Assembly (NCBI GenBank): GCA_028688235.1 | Contig: JAQTYP010000235.1 | Coordinates: 1 to 5,928 of the forward strand | Length of the DNA: 5,928 nt | Source: Methylomonas sp. | GTDB lineage: Bacteria; Pseudomonadota; Gammaproteobacteria; Methylococcales; Methylomonadaceae | Direction of reading: 5' to 3' | Part shown: positions 1-4,923 of the stretch, piece by piece | Layout of the letters: every line of letters begins with the position of its first letter | Numbering within the stretch: the stretch's first letter is position 1 | Program-made: the position numbers and the translations under genes | The notes under the pieces: model-generated | Databases searched by the model: none | Told to the model about the DNA's origin: nothing | Seen by the model: the letters and a program-made list of their open reading frames with translations, nothing else

Positions 1-1
1 G

Positions 2-73
2 CAATATCCTCAGCACCAGCCTTACCACCAGCAGCCCTACCAGCAACAACAAAGCTATCCTTACTATCGCTGA
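2..73 (+). CDS. C-terminal end of a Gln/Tyr/Pro-rich protein (partial)
   Basis: The frame beginning at base 2 stays open and stops at TGA 71-73. The 23 visible residues are almost only Gln, Tyr, Pro and His, in a loose repeat of Q-P-Y and Q-Q units, ending Y-P-Y-Y-R. Such tails are low-complexity and probably disordered, and occur at the ends of envelope or RNA-associated proteins, so no function can be named. The frame choice rests on the biased composition and on the strong terminator that starts 17 bases after the stop; the frame beginning at base 1 is also open, up to TGA 79-81, but reads as unremarkable sequence. The gene runs into the window from the left and converges with the minus-strand gene at 185-895. 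Confidence 0.6.
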   Translation, partial: QYPQHQPYHQQPYQQQQSYPYYR

Positions 74-89
74 TTAACTGAAAGGCACG

Positions 90-126
90 AAAAAGCCGGG
101 TCGAATATGATTCGACCCGGCTTTTT
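90..126. terminator. Strong bidirectional rho-independent terminator
   Basis: A perfect 16-bp inverted repeat (arms 90-105 and 111-126, loop 106-110) has a GC-rich core (GCCGGGTCGAA) flanked by an A-run on the left and a T-run on the right. It therefore gives a hairpin plus U-tract in either direction. It sits between the convergent genes ending at 73 (+) and 185 (-) and can serve both. Confidence 0.93.
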
Positions 127-184
127 TGCATCAATGCGTACTTTGTTTCGAAGGGAAAATTTATTTGTAGTTCACTGCCAAGGG

Positions 185-895
185 TTAAATTCGAGCGAGG
201 TCCGCCTTGCGTTTACCGAACAGGCTAAAAAGGGTCAATGCCGAGCCAAATAACCAAAAAGCTGTTGGCACTGGAACAGGAGCGGTCGAAGCAATGCCTA
301 CCGCATCGATATCGGCGCCAACGAAGCAGTAATCAGTTGAGGTAGAACAACGCAATTCGGAATCGCCGGCCACATCGATCAAGCGAACGTAAGAGAAAAA
401 CGCACTGGGACCGTAGCCGTAGGAATCAATATCGATTCCGATCGCTGCCTTACCCGATGAAGCCTTGGCCTCGCCAACAGAGAACCATTCGTTTAAATCT
501 TTACTGATCTCAACCGTCATAGCTTCTGGCAAGCCTATCTCGAATATCCACAAATCCTTATTGGCATTTCCGCTACCCGTCAAATATCGGTCTTTGAATC
601 CCAATACTAAACTGCCGCCGACGCCTAGACTGGCATAAAAAGGACCACTTGAGACGTAATCCGGAGCCCCCAATGCGGCTTTCGGATTGTCGGAACCGGC
701 ATTAGGTAATTTGCCGTTAATGTCAGGCAACGGATCGTACGAAACCACGGTATCGGCGAAATAAACCGGAATACCTGTAAAATCTTCACCGCCATAAACA
801 ACCGATCCCGATGCGGAAGCGCTGCCGAAAGCGATCAAGCAGGCACCTAAAGTTTTAATGGCACTATGAGCATTTTTGTGAAATGAATAAGACAA
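185..895 (-). CDS. Secreted VPxP-CTERM (PEP-CTERM-like) surface protein
   Basis: Predicted 236-residue exported protein. I choose the TTG at 895-893 as start because a perfect AGGAGGT lies at 907-901, five bases upstream; the upstream in-frame ATGs (985, 928) have no such site and would bury the signal peptide inside the protein. From TTG the N-terminus is a normal signal peptide (basic/polar residues 1-14, hydrophobic 15-24, likely cleavage in the SASA-SG region near 26-28). The middle resembles the beta-sandwich domain common in CTERM surface proteins: ALGAPDY (74-80), SLGVGGSLVLGF (89-100), DLWIFE (114-119), GADIDAVGI (193-201). Cys183 and Cys190 could form a disulfide. The tail, 207-236, has VPVP, then WLFGSAL, a hydrophobic run and GKRK, the hallmark of exosortase-type sorting; here six residues follow GKRK. 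Family knowledge predicts inner-membrane processing and delivery to the surface or matrix. The binding target is unknown. No riboswitch is visible upstream, unlike the gene at 4924. Confidence 0.88.
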   Translation of the reverse strand: MSYSFHKNAHSAIKTLGACLIAFGSASASGSVVYGGEDFTGIPVYFADTVVSYDPLPDINGKLPNAGSDNPKAALGAPDYVSSGPFYASLGVGGSLVLGFKDRYLTGSGNANKDLWIFEIGLPEAMTVEISKDLNEWFSVGEAKASSGKAAIGIDIDSYGYGPSAFFSYVRLIDVAGDSELRCSTSTDYCFVGADIDAVGIASTAPVPVPTAFWLFGSALTLFSLFGKRKADLARI

Positions 896-907
896 GGAAT
901 ACCTCCT
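893..907 (-). promoter_or_regulatory. Shine-Dalgarno site that fixes a TTG start
   Basis: On the minus strand AGGAGGT (907-901) is followed by five bases and then an in-frame TTG (895-893). This is a full anti-16S match at near-ideal spacing, and no other in-frame start nearby has one. It decides the start of the 185-895 gene and implies a non-ATG initiation codon that may lower translation despite the strong site. Confidence 0.8.
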
Positions 908-942
908 GTGATGATTTCTAATTTCCATAACATAAAGCAAAA

Positions 943-970
943 TTAATACCAGAATAAAAAACCGTGTAAA
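943..970 (-). promoter_or_regulatory. Possible sigma-70 promoter for the CTERM protein gene
   Basis: On the minus strand TTTACA (970-965) and TATTAA (948-943) are separated by 16 bases. The first matches the -35 consensus at five of six positions, the second the -10 at four of six. It would give a leader of about 40 bases before the TTG start at 895. This is a pattern match only; the surrounding DNA is AT-rich, so chance matches are easy. Confidence 0.35.
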
Positions 971-996
971 CACAGCAAAAATCACGATTGAAGCAC

Positions 997-1013
997 AAAA
1001 AAGCCATGCTTTT
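997..1013 (-). terminator. Weak candidate terminator after the Hsp70 gene
   Basis: On the minus strand AAAAGC-ATG-GCTTTT (1013-999) forms a six-bp hairpin and runs into six T residues (to 997). It lies 76 bases after the Hsp70 stop codon. Only two pairs are G-C, so termination would be inefficient; it may merely be AT-rich spacer. Confidence 0.3.
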
Positions 1014-1066
1014 CGACGATTTTACAACTGACATATGACAGGGATGACCGAAAAACCGTTGCTTTA

Positions 1067-1082
1067 CTGACACAACTGTCAG
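1067..1082. repeat. Short perfect inverted repeat (CTGACA/TGTCAG)
   Basis: CTGACA (1067-1072) and TGTCAG (1077-1082) are separated by CAAC. The element begins 7 bases beyond the Hsp70 stop codon. A further CTGACA lies at 1028-1033, within the imperfect palindrome 1028-1041 built around CATATG. There is no U-tract directly after it on the minus strand, so it could be a 3'-end-stabilising hairpin or a regulator site between the two minus-strand units. Confidence 0.4.
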
Positions 1083-1088
1083 CGTAGA

Positions 1089-2930
1089 TTAATTCGATTC
1101 CTCTGAATTACGGACATCGAACTCTATCTTCCAGCGCTTTCCATCCCGATTGGATACGGCTCTCAATTCCAATGTACCGACTTCGGTCACGGCTGACGAT
1201 AAATGCACAGGCACGATTTCTCCGGCCATACGCCCTTCTTCCGGCAACGTGATTTCGATTTCGTCCAATTCTTCCAGCTCGTCGTCATTCCAGCCTTCCA
1301 AACGGGTCCCGACAGGATCGTCGCGGCGGATTTTCGAGGCGAAAAAACGAAAACGCACCGGCTCGCCGATGATCAGGCCAAACTCTTCGTTGGGCAATTC
1401 CTGCTCCGTGCCCTCTTCCATGCCGAAGGGTGCGATGCACAATGCCTCGATTTCCGGGGGCAAACCGGGTACGGCCGGCATAGCGCTTTCGACGCCGACA
1501 TAATAGGACGCAGCGACGCCGCCCTTGATCCGTACACCTTTACCTTTGCGGACAAACCCGTAATAAGCCGCACCGCGGGCAACCGCCAAATCCAAGTCGG
1601 CGCCTTGCAGCAAGCGGGCTTGCGGTGCTTGTTCGGACTGCAGCCAATGGTTCAAGATACTCATCAAGCGCCCGGACAGCACTTCGGCCTTCAGCACGCC
1701 GCCGTTGAACAATACCGCGGTCGGGTGCAAGAAACTGGCGTTTTCGGCCGGTGTATGGCCCAACTCGATGGTGGCGTCCTTTTGTCTGGACAAAAAAGCC
1801 GCCAAATGCCGGGTGATACCGGCATCCTGCGCATACGGCAGACCGGCCGAACGTAAGCCGCTACGGGGCCTAACCACGGGTTTATCGCCCACCTGTACCT
1901 GCGGCAAAAAGCCTTCGACCAAAACCCGGTTCAACTCGTCGCGGGTCAATTCGGTGCGCAAGGTGCCGCCTATCAACGACGAGCCGCGGCTAGCTACGAC
2001 CAACGGCATGCCGGCCAATTCCGGTTGGTTGAACAACTTTTCCTTGGCTTCCCGGCAGCCGTGCGTCAAGGCCTGCAACTGCCAGGATTCGAGCTTCTTG
2101 CCGCCCTCCTGTTCCATCTTGGCCTTGATGGTATAAGCCAAGGCCAAATCCATATTATCGCCGCCCAACAAAATATGGTCACCGACCGCGACGCGGGTCA
2201 ATTGCAAATTGCCGTCCTGTTCCGTGACGGCGATCAACGACAAGTCCGTCGTGCCACCGCCGATGTCGACCACCAAAATGACGTCGCCGACCTTGACGTG
2301 ATTACGCCAATCGCCTTCGCTTTTTTCTATCCAGCTATACAAAGCCGCTTGCGGTTCTTCCAATAACACGGCTTGATGCAAACCGACATGGCGCGCCGCC
2401 TCGACGGTCAACTCCCTGGCCGCCGGATCGAAAGATGCCGGTACGGTAATCGTCAGATCCTGATCTTGAAGTTTGTGCTCGGGAAAACGATGATTCCAGG
2501 CCTCGCGCAAATGCTCCAGATAAGCCTTGCTGGCGGCGAACGGCGAAATCCGCTCCACGTCTTCCGGAGCGTCGGCCGGTAAAATGGCCTGTTTGCAATC
2601 GACGCCGGCATGGCACAACCAGCTTTTGGCGCTGGCGACCAGCCTGATAGGCGTCTTGCTGCCGAGATTACGGGCGATTTCACCGACCAAATGCTCCGGT
2701 TTTGCGGACCAAGGCAAAGTAGTTGACCCTTCGGCGATTTCGGCAGCGTGAGGCAAATAGGTAAACGAGGCCAACTGCGATTTTTCCTCTATCGTGCCCG
2801 GCCCCGTCAATTGCGGTATAGCCATCACGGCCAACACCATCTGGTCTTCGGGCGATTCGAGATCGACATAAGACAATACGCAATGCGTAGTACCCAAATC
2901 GATGCCGACCGAGTAACGCACGGCACTCAT
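1089..2930 (-). CDS. Hsp70-family chaperone (short DnaK-like, DUF2760-linked)
   Basis: 613-residue Hsp70/DnaK-like ATPase. Nucleotide-binding domain (about 1-460): phosphate-1 loop GIDLGTTHC (9-17) with Asp11; a lysine in SAKSWL (Lys102) at the place of the catalytic lysine of DnaK; VPASF (163-167); EEPQAA (191-196); phosphate-2 DIGGGTTD (222-229); LGGDNMD (255-261); AKEKL (295-299); adenosine motif LFNGGVL (407-413). The last 150 residues are beta-rich and acidic (DDELEELDEIE), matching a shortened substrate-binding part. The usual helical lid and C-terminal tail of DnaK are absent, so this is not the housekeeping DnaK. It starts inside the end of the DUF2760 gene (ATGA overlap 2930-2927, ribosome site GAGGTGGAG just upstream), implying translational coupling and joint function. 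No dnaJ or grpE is nearby. Client proteins are unknown. Several other long open frames in this stretch are shadows of this gene. Confidence 0.95.
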   Translation of the reverse strand: MSAVRYSVGIDLGTTHCVLSYVDLESPEDQMVLAVMAIPQLTGPGTIEEKSQLASFTYLPHAAEIAEGSTTLPWSAKPEHLVGEIARNLGSKTPIRLVASAKSWLCHAGVDCKQAILPADAPEDVERISPFAASKAYLEHLREAWNHRFPEHKLQDQDLTITVPASFDPAARELTVEAARHVGLHQAVLLEEPQAALYSWIEKSEGDWRNHVKVGDVILVVDIGGGTTDLSLIAVTEQDGNLQLTRVAVGDHILLGGDNMDLALAYTIKAKMEQEGGKKLESWQLQALTHGCREAKEKLFNQPELAGMPLVVASRGSSLIGGTLRTELTRDELNRVLVEGFLPQVQVGDKPVVRPRSGLRSAGLPYAQDAGITRHLAAFLSRQKDATIELGHTPAENASFLHPTAVLFNGGVLKAEVLSGRLMSILNHWLQSEQAPQARLLQGADLDLAVARGAAYYGFVRKGKGVRIKGGVAASYYVGVESAMPAVPGLPPEIEALCIAPFGMEEGTEQELPNEEFGLIIGEPVRFRFFASKIRRDDPVGTRLEGWNDDELEELDEIEITLPEEGRMAGEIVPVHLSSAVTEVGTLELRAVSNRDGKRWKIEFDVRNSEESN

Positions 2931-3586
2931 AGCTCCACCTCGGCCGCGGCGATGATTTTGGCGTTATGGCCTTCGGTTAGTTTCGGCAATCGCAAATCGG
3001 TGACCTGCCAGCCTTTGTGTACCAGCGTGCCGGTGAACGGCGCTTCGCCGACAATATTGCCGGTCAACCGAAAGGAGTTGGCATCGAAACCCTTGTTCAG
3101 CGTAACGCGGCTACCTTCTTGATCCTGGCTGATTGCAGCCAGCGTGAAATGTTCGTTGATGGCTTTAGTGCAGCCTTGGTGGACTACACGCGCTGCCGCG
3201 CCGATATCGGCATCCGAGAATGCGCTGACGTCCTCTTTAATGAAGTCGATAAAACGCGCCTCTTTTTGCAGCAAACTCAAGAGTTGCAGAGCTGCATCCG
3301 GCGTGGCTTCCTTCAACACGACGGGATCGGGCGCAGGCGCCTGCACGATTTTTTCGACTTCGACAATTTTTTCGACAATCTTGATTTCGGGCTCCGGTTT
3401 AGGAACCGGTGCGACTGGAGCAGCGTCGGTAACGGCAGCCCGTCTACAACGGCGCATGCCCACCAGCACCGAAATCAAAACGACGATCAACAGCAGCGCC
3501 AAGGCCGCCGCCGTTCCCGCCAGACAGACGTGCCACAAATCGAATGTGGTCGGGCGCAAAGATAGATCTATGGTATAGGTATTCAT
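2927..3586 (-). CDS. Membrane-anchored DUF2760 protein
   Basis: 219 residues. One membrane helix (about 20-43, leucine/valine-rich) is followed by RRCRR (45-49), predicting a short N-terminus outside and the bulk in the cytoplasm. A Pro/Ala-rich linker carries a repetitive IKIVEKIVEVEKIV stretch (68-81). The globular part, about 95-219, has the features I recognise as DUF2760: RFIDFIKEDVSAFSDADIGAA, VHQGC, EGSRVTL, GFDA, RLTGNIVGEAPFTGTLVHKGW, LPKLTEGH and the end AEVEL. The family's molecular role is not established; its steady partnership with Hsp70 genes suggests a membrane-bound co-chaperone or adaptor (inference). The stop TGA (2929-2927) overlaps the ATG of the Hsp70 gene. The start at 3586 has no clear Shine-Dalgarno site, but the next methionine (44) would remove the membrane helix, so I keep 3586. 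Confidence 0.9.
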   Translation of the reverse strand: MNTYTIDLSLRPTTFDLWHVCLAGTAAALALLLIVVLISVLVGMRRCRRAAVTDAAPVAPVPKPEPEIKIVEKIVEVEKIVQAPAPDPVVLKEATPDAALQLLSLLQKEARFIDFIKEDVSAFSDADIGAAARVVHQGCTKAINEHFTLAAISQDQEGSRVTLNKGFDANSFRLTGNIVGEAPFTGTLVHKGWQVTDLRLPKLTEGHNAKIIAAAEVEL

Positions 3587-3776
3587 CGGAAATCAATTAT
3601 TAAGTTGAAAGGCAAAAGAGCAAAGCCTAAATCAGTAGCGGAAATTGGAAAGTGCTTATGTTCTTTGCTTGATAATCAATGGGTTAGTGCCTGAGTTCGC
3701 CAGCCTGAACGGATGCAAACTCGTTGCACTGCATTAAAGTTAGGAATGAACATGAGAACCTATGCAAGTATTCGGT

Positions 3777-3821
3777 GTAGGTGCGGATTTATCCACACGG
3801 TGCGAATGAATTCGCTCCTAC
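3777..3821. repeat. Inverted pair of REP-like palindromes (BIME-like)
   Basis: Two 23-base units face each other and share base 3799: 3777-3799 forward and 3821-3799 reverse. Both read GTAGG-x-GCG-x-ATT-x-AT-x-C-x-CAC. Each forms its own hairpin: GCGGAT/ATCCAC (3783-3788, 3791-3796, one mismatch) and GCGAAT/ATTCGC (3802-3807, 3810-3815, perfect). The units differ by a compensatory G-C to A-T change in the stem. It lies 30 bases past the stop of the 3851-4234 gene, the usual place for REP elements, and may protect or end its mRNA. The rest of the 3587-3850 gap shows no gene or convincing promoter. Confidence 0.75.
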
Positions 3822-3850
3822 CATTGCTGAGCTTATTTCTCACATATTCC

Positions 3851-4234
3851 TTAAGATGCACCGGATTTTTTCGCCGCTTCCATGTACATCAATTCCTGCA
3901 ATAAACTGCGCGTCACCTGGATACGCAGTTTTTTCAAATGCCTATCGGCGATCACGCCCGGCACCTGTGCATCGGTATAAATTTTACGCATCTCGCCCAA
4001 GGTCGACTCGCACTGTTTGATGATCGCATCGGTAGCATGGCGGCTTTCCAGGCTGGCATGATCGGGCTTTTTCATTTCCTCGACCACGCATTTTTTATAG
4101 TTAAACTGCGCTTGTTGAATTTTTTCTATGGTAGTTTCGTTCAAAACGGTTTCGTTCCACTCATCTTTGGCTGAATCTTCGGCGAAAGCCGGATTGGCGG
4201 CTAACAACAGCACAGCGATTAACGAATATTTCAT
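3851..4234 (-). CDS. Small exported helical protein of unknown function
   Basis: 127 residues from the ATG at 4234, chosen because GGAG lies seven bases upstream (4245-4242) and because it opens directly with a classic signal peptide: MKYS, a Leu/Val/Ala core, then AFA-ED cleavage after residue 18. A start seven codons further upstream (4255) would have no such site. The mature protein (about 109 residues) is rich in charged residues and looks mostly helical, with two cysteines (49 and 75) set to join two helices by a disulfide in the periplasm, and a basic stretch HLKKLRIQVTR before the C-terminal helix. I do not recognise a family. It is divergent from the CTERM gene at 4924. On the upstream, leader side lies the structured element 4445-4544, and a REP pair follows it. 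Confidence 0.85.
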   Translation of the reverse strand: MKYSLIAVLLLAANPAFAEDSAKDEWNETVLNETTIEKIQQAQFNYKKCVVEEMKKPDHASLESRHATDAIIKQCESTLGEMRKIYTDAQVPGVIADRHLKKLRIQVTRSLLQELMYMEAAKKSGAS

Positions 4235-4566
4235 GGGATAACTCCAGGGTTGCAAATCGTTTTTGCAGCGATTTTACGCGAAGCTGACAACGAGCGCCAA
4301 CCGAAGCCATGTCCAATGACACGTGAGCCTGAAAGAGGCTCTGCATTTCCGCTGATAAGTGTTGGAATTGTTGGTTGAGTTGCTTTATCCAAACGTTCAT
4401 GAAGGCGCTGCATTACCTCAGCAAATGGAAGTGGCGTAACTGCTGGGCACGATTGCTCGCCGGACAGGACATCGTAAATACGTCCGTATAGACTCGACGG
4501 CGGCATCCTTGCCGTCAACGCCCGCCCAACAAGCAACCGTACCCCACCCGATTGTTTACTTTTCAT
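4231..4566 (-). other. Open frame of 111 codons, doubtful gene
   Basis: An ATG at 4566 opens a frame that ends at TGA 4233-4231, overlapping the ATG of the exported-protein gene (4234-4232) as ATGA. That overlap would suggest translational coupling. Against a real protein: no Shine-Dalgarno site, no recognisable domain or regular codon preference, and the first half of the frame is occupied by the palindromic element 4445-4544, whose bases are constrained by pairing. Most likely it is the untranslated leader of the 3851-4234 gene, or at most a short leader peptide; a genuine hypothetical protein cannot be excluded. Confidence 0.25.
4445..4544 (-). ncRNA. Structured RNA element or palindromic dispersed repeat (three-way junction)
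   Basis: On the minus strand, arm 4544-4526 pairs with arm 4463-4445 over 19 consecutive positions: 14 Watson-Crick and five G-U. On the plus strand the same five would be C-A mismatches, so the fold belongs to minus-strand RNA. The enclosed 62 bases hold two hairpins: UUGACGGC/GCCGUCGA (4518-4511 with 4501-4494, eight pairs counting one G-U) and GGAC...GUCC (4485-4482 with 4470-4467, inner part GUAUUUACGAU). The result is a three-way junction of 100 nt, lying upstream of the 3851-4234 gene in the same orientation. It could be a cis-regulatory leader or one copy of a mobile structured repeat; parts of it (GGATGCCG, GGACGTATTTACG) remind me of dispersed intergenic repeats of gammaproteobacteria, but that is memory, not a search. 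Confidence 0.5.
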
Positions 4567-4593
4567 AGCAAGGTCTTCGGATATTCAAAAAAT

Positions 4594-4629
4594 GTCATAT
4601 GCCGCAGTTAAATGAGTCATATGCCGCAG
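4594..4629. repeat. Two 14-base direct repeats, 22-base period
   Basis: GTCATATGCCGCAG occurs at 4594-4607 and again, identically, at 4616-4629. AATG precedes both copies (4591-4594 and 4611-4614). The 22-base period is about two helical turns, so bound proteins would sit on the same face. The pair lies in the divergent intergenic region, 360 bases from one start and 295 from the other. It may be a tandem regulator site, or a remnant terminus of an IS21-type element, whose ends carry such spaced direct repeats. Confidence 0.6.
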
Positions 4630-4639
4630 CATTTTGCTC

Positions 4640-4700
4640 GCTAGCAATTAGATTTAGTTAATTTTATTTTAATTTCAATAATATATATATTGGCATATCC
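4640..4700. other. AT-rich tract with 12-base AT palindrome
   Basis: This stretch is almost all A and T and contains AATATATATATT (4680-4691), a perfect palindrome. It lies just upstream of the candidate plus-strand promoter at 4690-4718 and between the direct repeats and the riboswitch leader. It could act as an UP-like element, an easily melted region or a target of nucleoid proteins. No gene is visible here. Confidence 0.5.
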
Positions 4701-4718
4701 ATTGCTATTAGGTATTCG
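4690..4718 (+). promoter_or_regulatory. Candidate promoter for the riboswitch-led gene
   Basis: TTGGCA (4690-4695, five of six to the -35 consensus) and TATTCG (4713-4718, three of six to the -10) are 17 bases apart, directly downstream of the AT-rich tract. Transcription would begin near 4725, about 55 bases before the aptamer, which is geometrically reasonable. The -10 is poor, so activation by a regulator or a different sigma factor is possible. Confidence 0.35.
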
Positions 4719-4779
4719 GCAGACTTTTAGTTAGCCTTTCTCGGTAGATTCGCTGTTCGAGCTAAAGGTCTGCATAACC

Positions 4780-4851
4780 CTGCCACCCCCGTTGCAAGGC
4801 GGGCTCGGAAAGCCACGGATCTTGTTTCCTAGCAAGATAGCCGGGTTGCTC
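4780..4851 (+). promoter_or_regulatory. Cyclic di-GMP-I (GEMM) riboswitch aptamer
   Basis: The 3' half matches the GEMM consensus closely: CGGAAAGCCACGGATCT (4806-4822) and AAGATAGCCGGGTTGC (4834-4849). Second hairpin: ATCTTG/CAAGAT (4819-4824, 4833-4838), then CGG/CCG (4816-4818, 4841-4843) around the AG bulge of the tetraloop receptor. First hairpin: CCCGTT-GCAA-GGCGGG (4788-4803), closing with a GNRA tetraloop (GCAA) as the family requires for docking. Expected ligand contacts are present: the intercalating adenine (A47 of the Vibrio Vc2 RNA) at 4810 and C92 at 4849. The 5' P1 strand is divergent: GCCAC (4782-4786) instead of GCAAA, pairing with GTTGC (4845-4849) with one mismatch; G4782 would be the G20 equivalent, keeping the c-di-GMP rather than cGAMP form. 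It lies 73 bases before the CTERM gene start. Confidence 0.82.
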
Positions 4852-4923
4852 TTTCGGATAAGAAAGATGCGCGTGCATATCGATCCATGCACAGTCATAA
4901 AAATAATTTTAGGAAAGCAAACG
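4848..4923 (+). promoter_or_regulatory. Riboswitch expression platform and ribosome site
   Basis: After the aptamer come two hairpins, TCTTTC/GAAAGA (4850-4855, 4862-4867) and GTGCAT/ATGCAC (4873-4878, 4887-4892), then an AT-rich stretch and the Shine-Dalgarno site AGGAAAG (4911-4917), six bases before the ATG at 4924. No clear hairpin plus U-run terminator is seen, so control is more likely at translation. CTTTC (4851-4855) could pair with GAAAG of its own hairpin or with GAAAG of the Shine-Dalgarno site (4913-4917), and the aptamer loop at 4825-4831 is complementary to 4910-4916. Confidence 0.55.

Noticed and set aside
838..841. Possible lipobox (Leu-Gly-Ala-Cys) in the 185-895 signal peptide
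   Set aside because: A lysine lies only four residues before the Leu-Gly-Ala-Cys cysteine (Cys19), leaving no hydrophobic stretch before it; ordinary signal-peptidase cleavage after SASA fits better.
896..985. Longer form of the 185-895 protein with a hydrophobic N-terminal helix from ATG 985
   Set aside because: The perfect AGGAGGT and TTG start give a normal signal peptide; the upstream ATGs have no matching ribosome site and the extra hydrophobic run is AT-rich spacer.
896..1088. A second c-di-GMP aptamer before the 185-895 gene
   Set aside because: No GCAAAGCC/GGAAAGCC or AGCCGGGTTGC-type signature is present on the minus strand here.
1203..1856. Long open frame on the plus strand opposite the Hsp70 gene, and several similar ones to 3565
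   Set aside because: They are antisense shadows of the Hsp70 and DUF2760 genes, without domain features or ribosome sites.
3713..4174. Short plus-strand frames across the REP pair and the small exported gene
   Set aside because: They cross a palindromic repeat or lie antisense to a gene with a clear signal peptide and ribosome site.
4873..4910. GTGCAT/ATGCAC hairpin as an intrinsic terminator for the riboswitch
   Set aside because: The stem is short and the following sequence is AT-mixed rather than a U-run, so translational control is the better reading.
4792..4923. Upstream in-frame extension of the CTERM gene to an ATG at 4792
   Set aside because: That start lies inside the riboswitch first hairpin, lacks a ribosome site, and would bury a clear signal peptide behind 44 residues.
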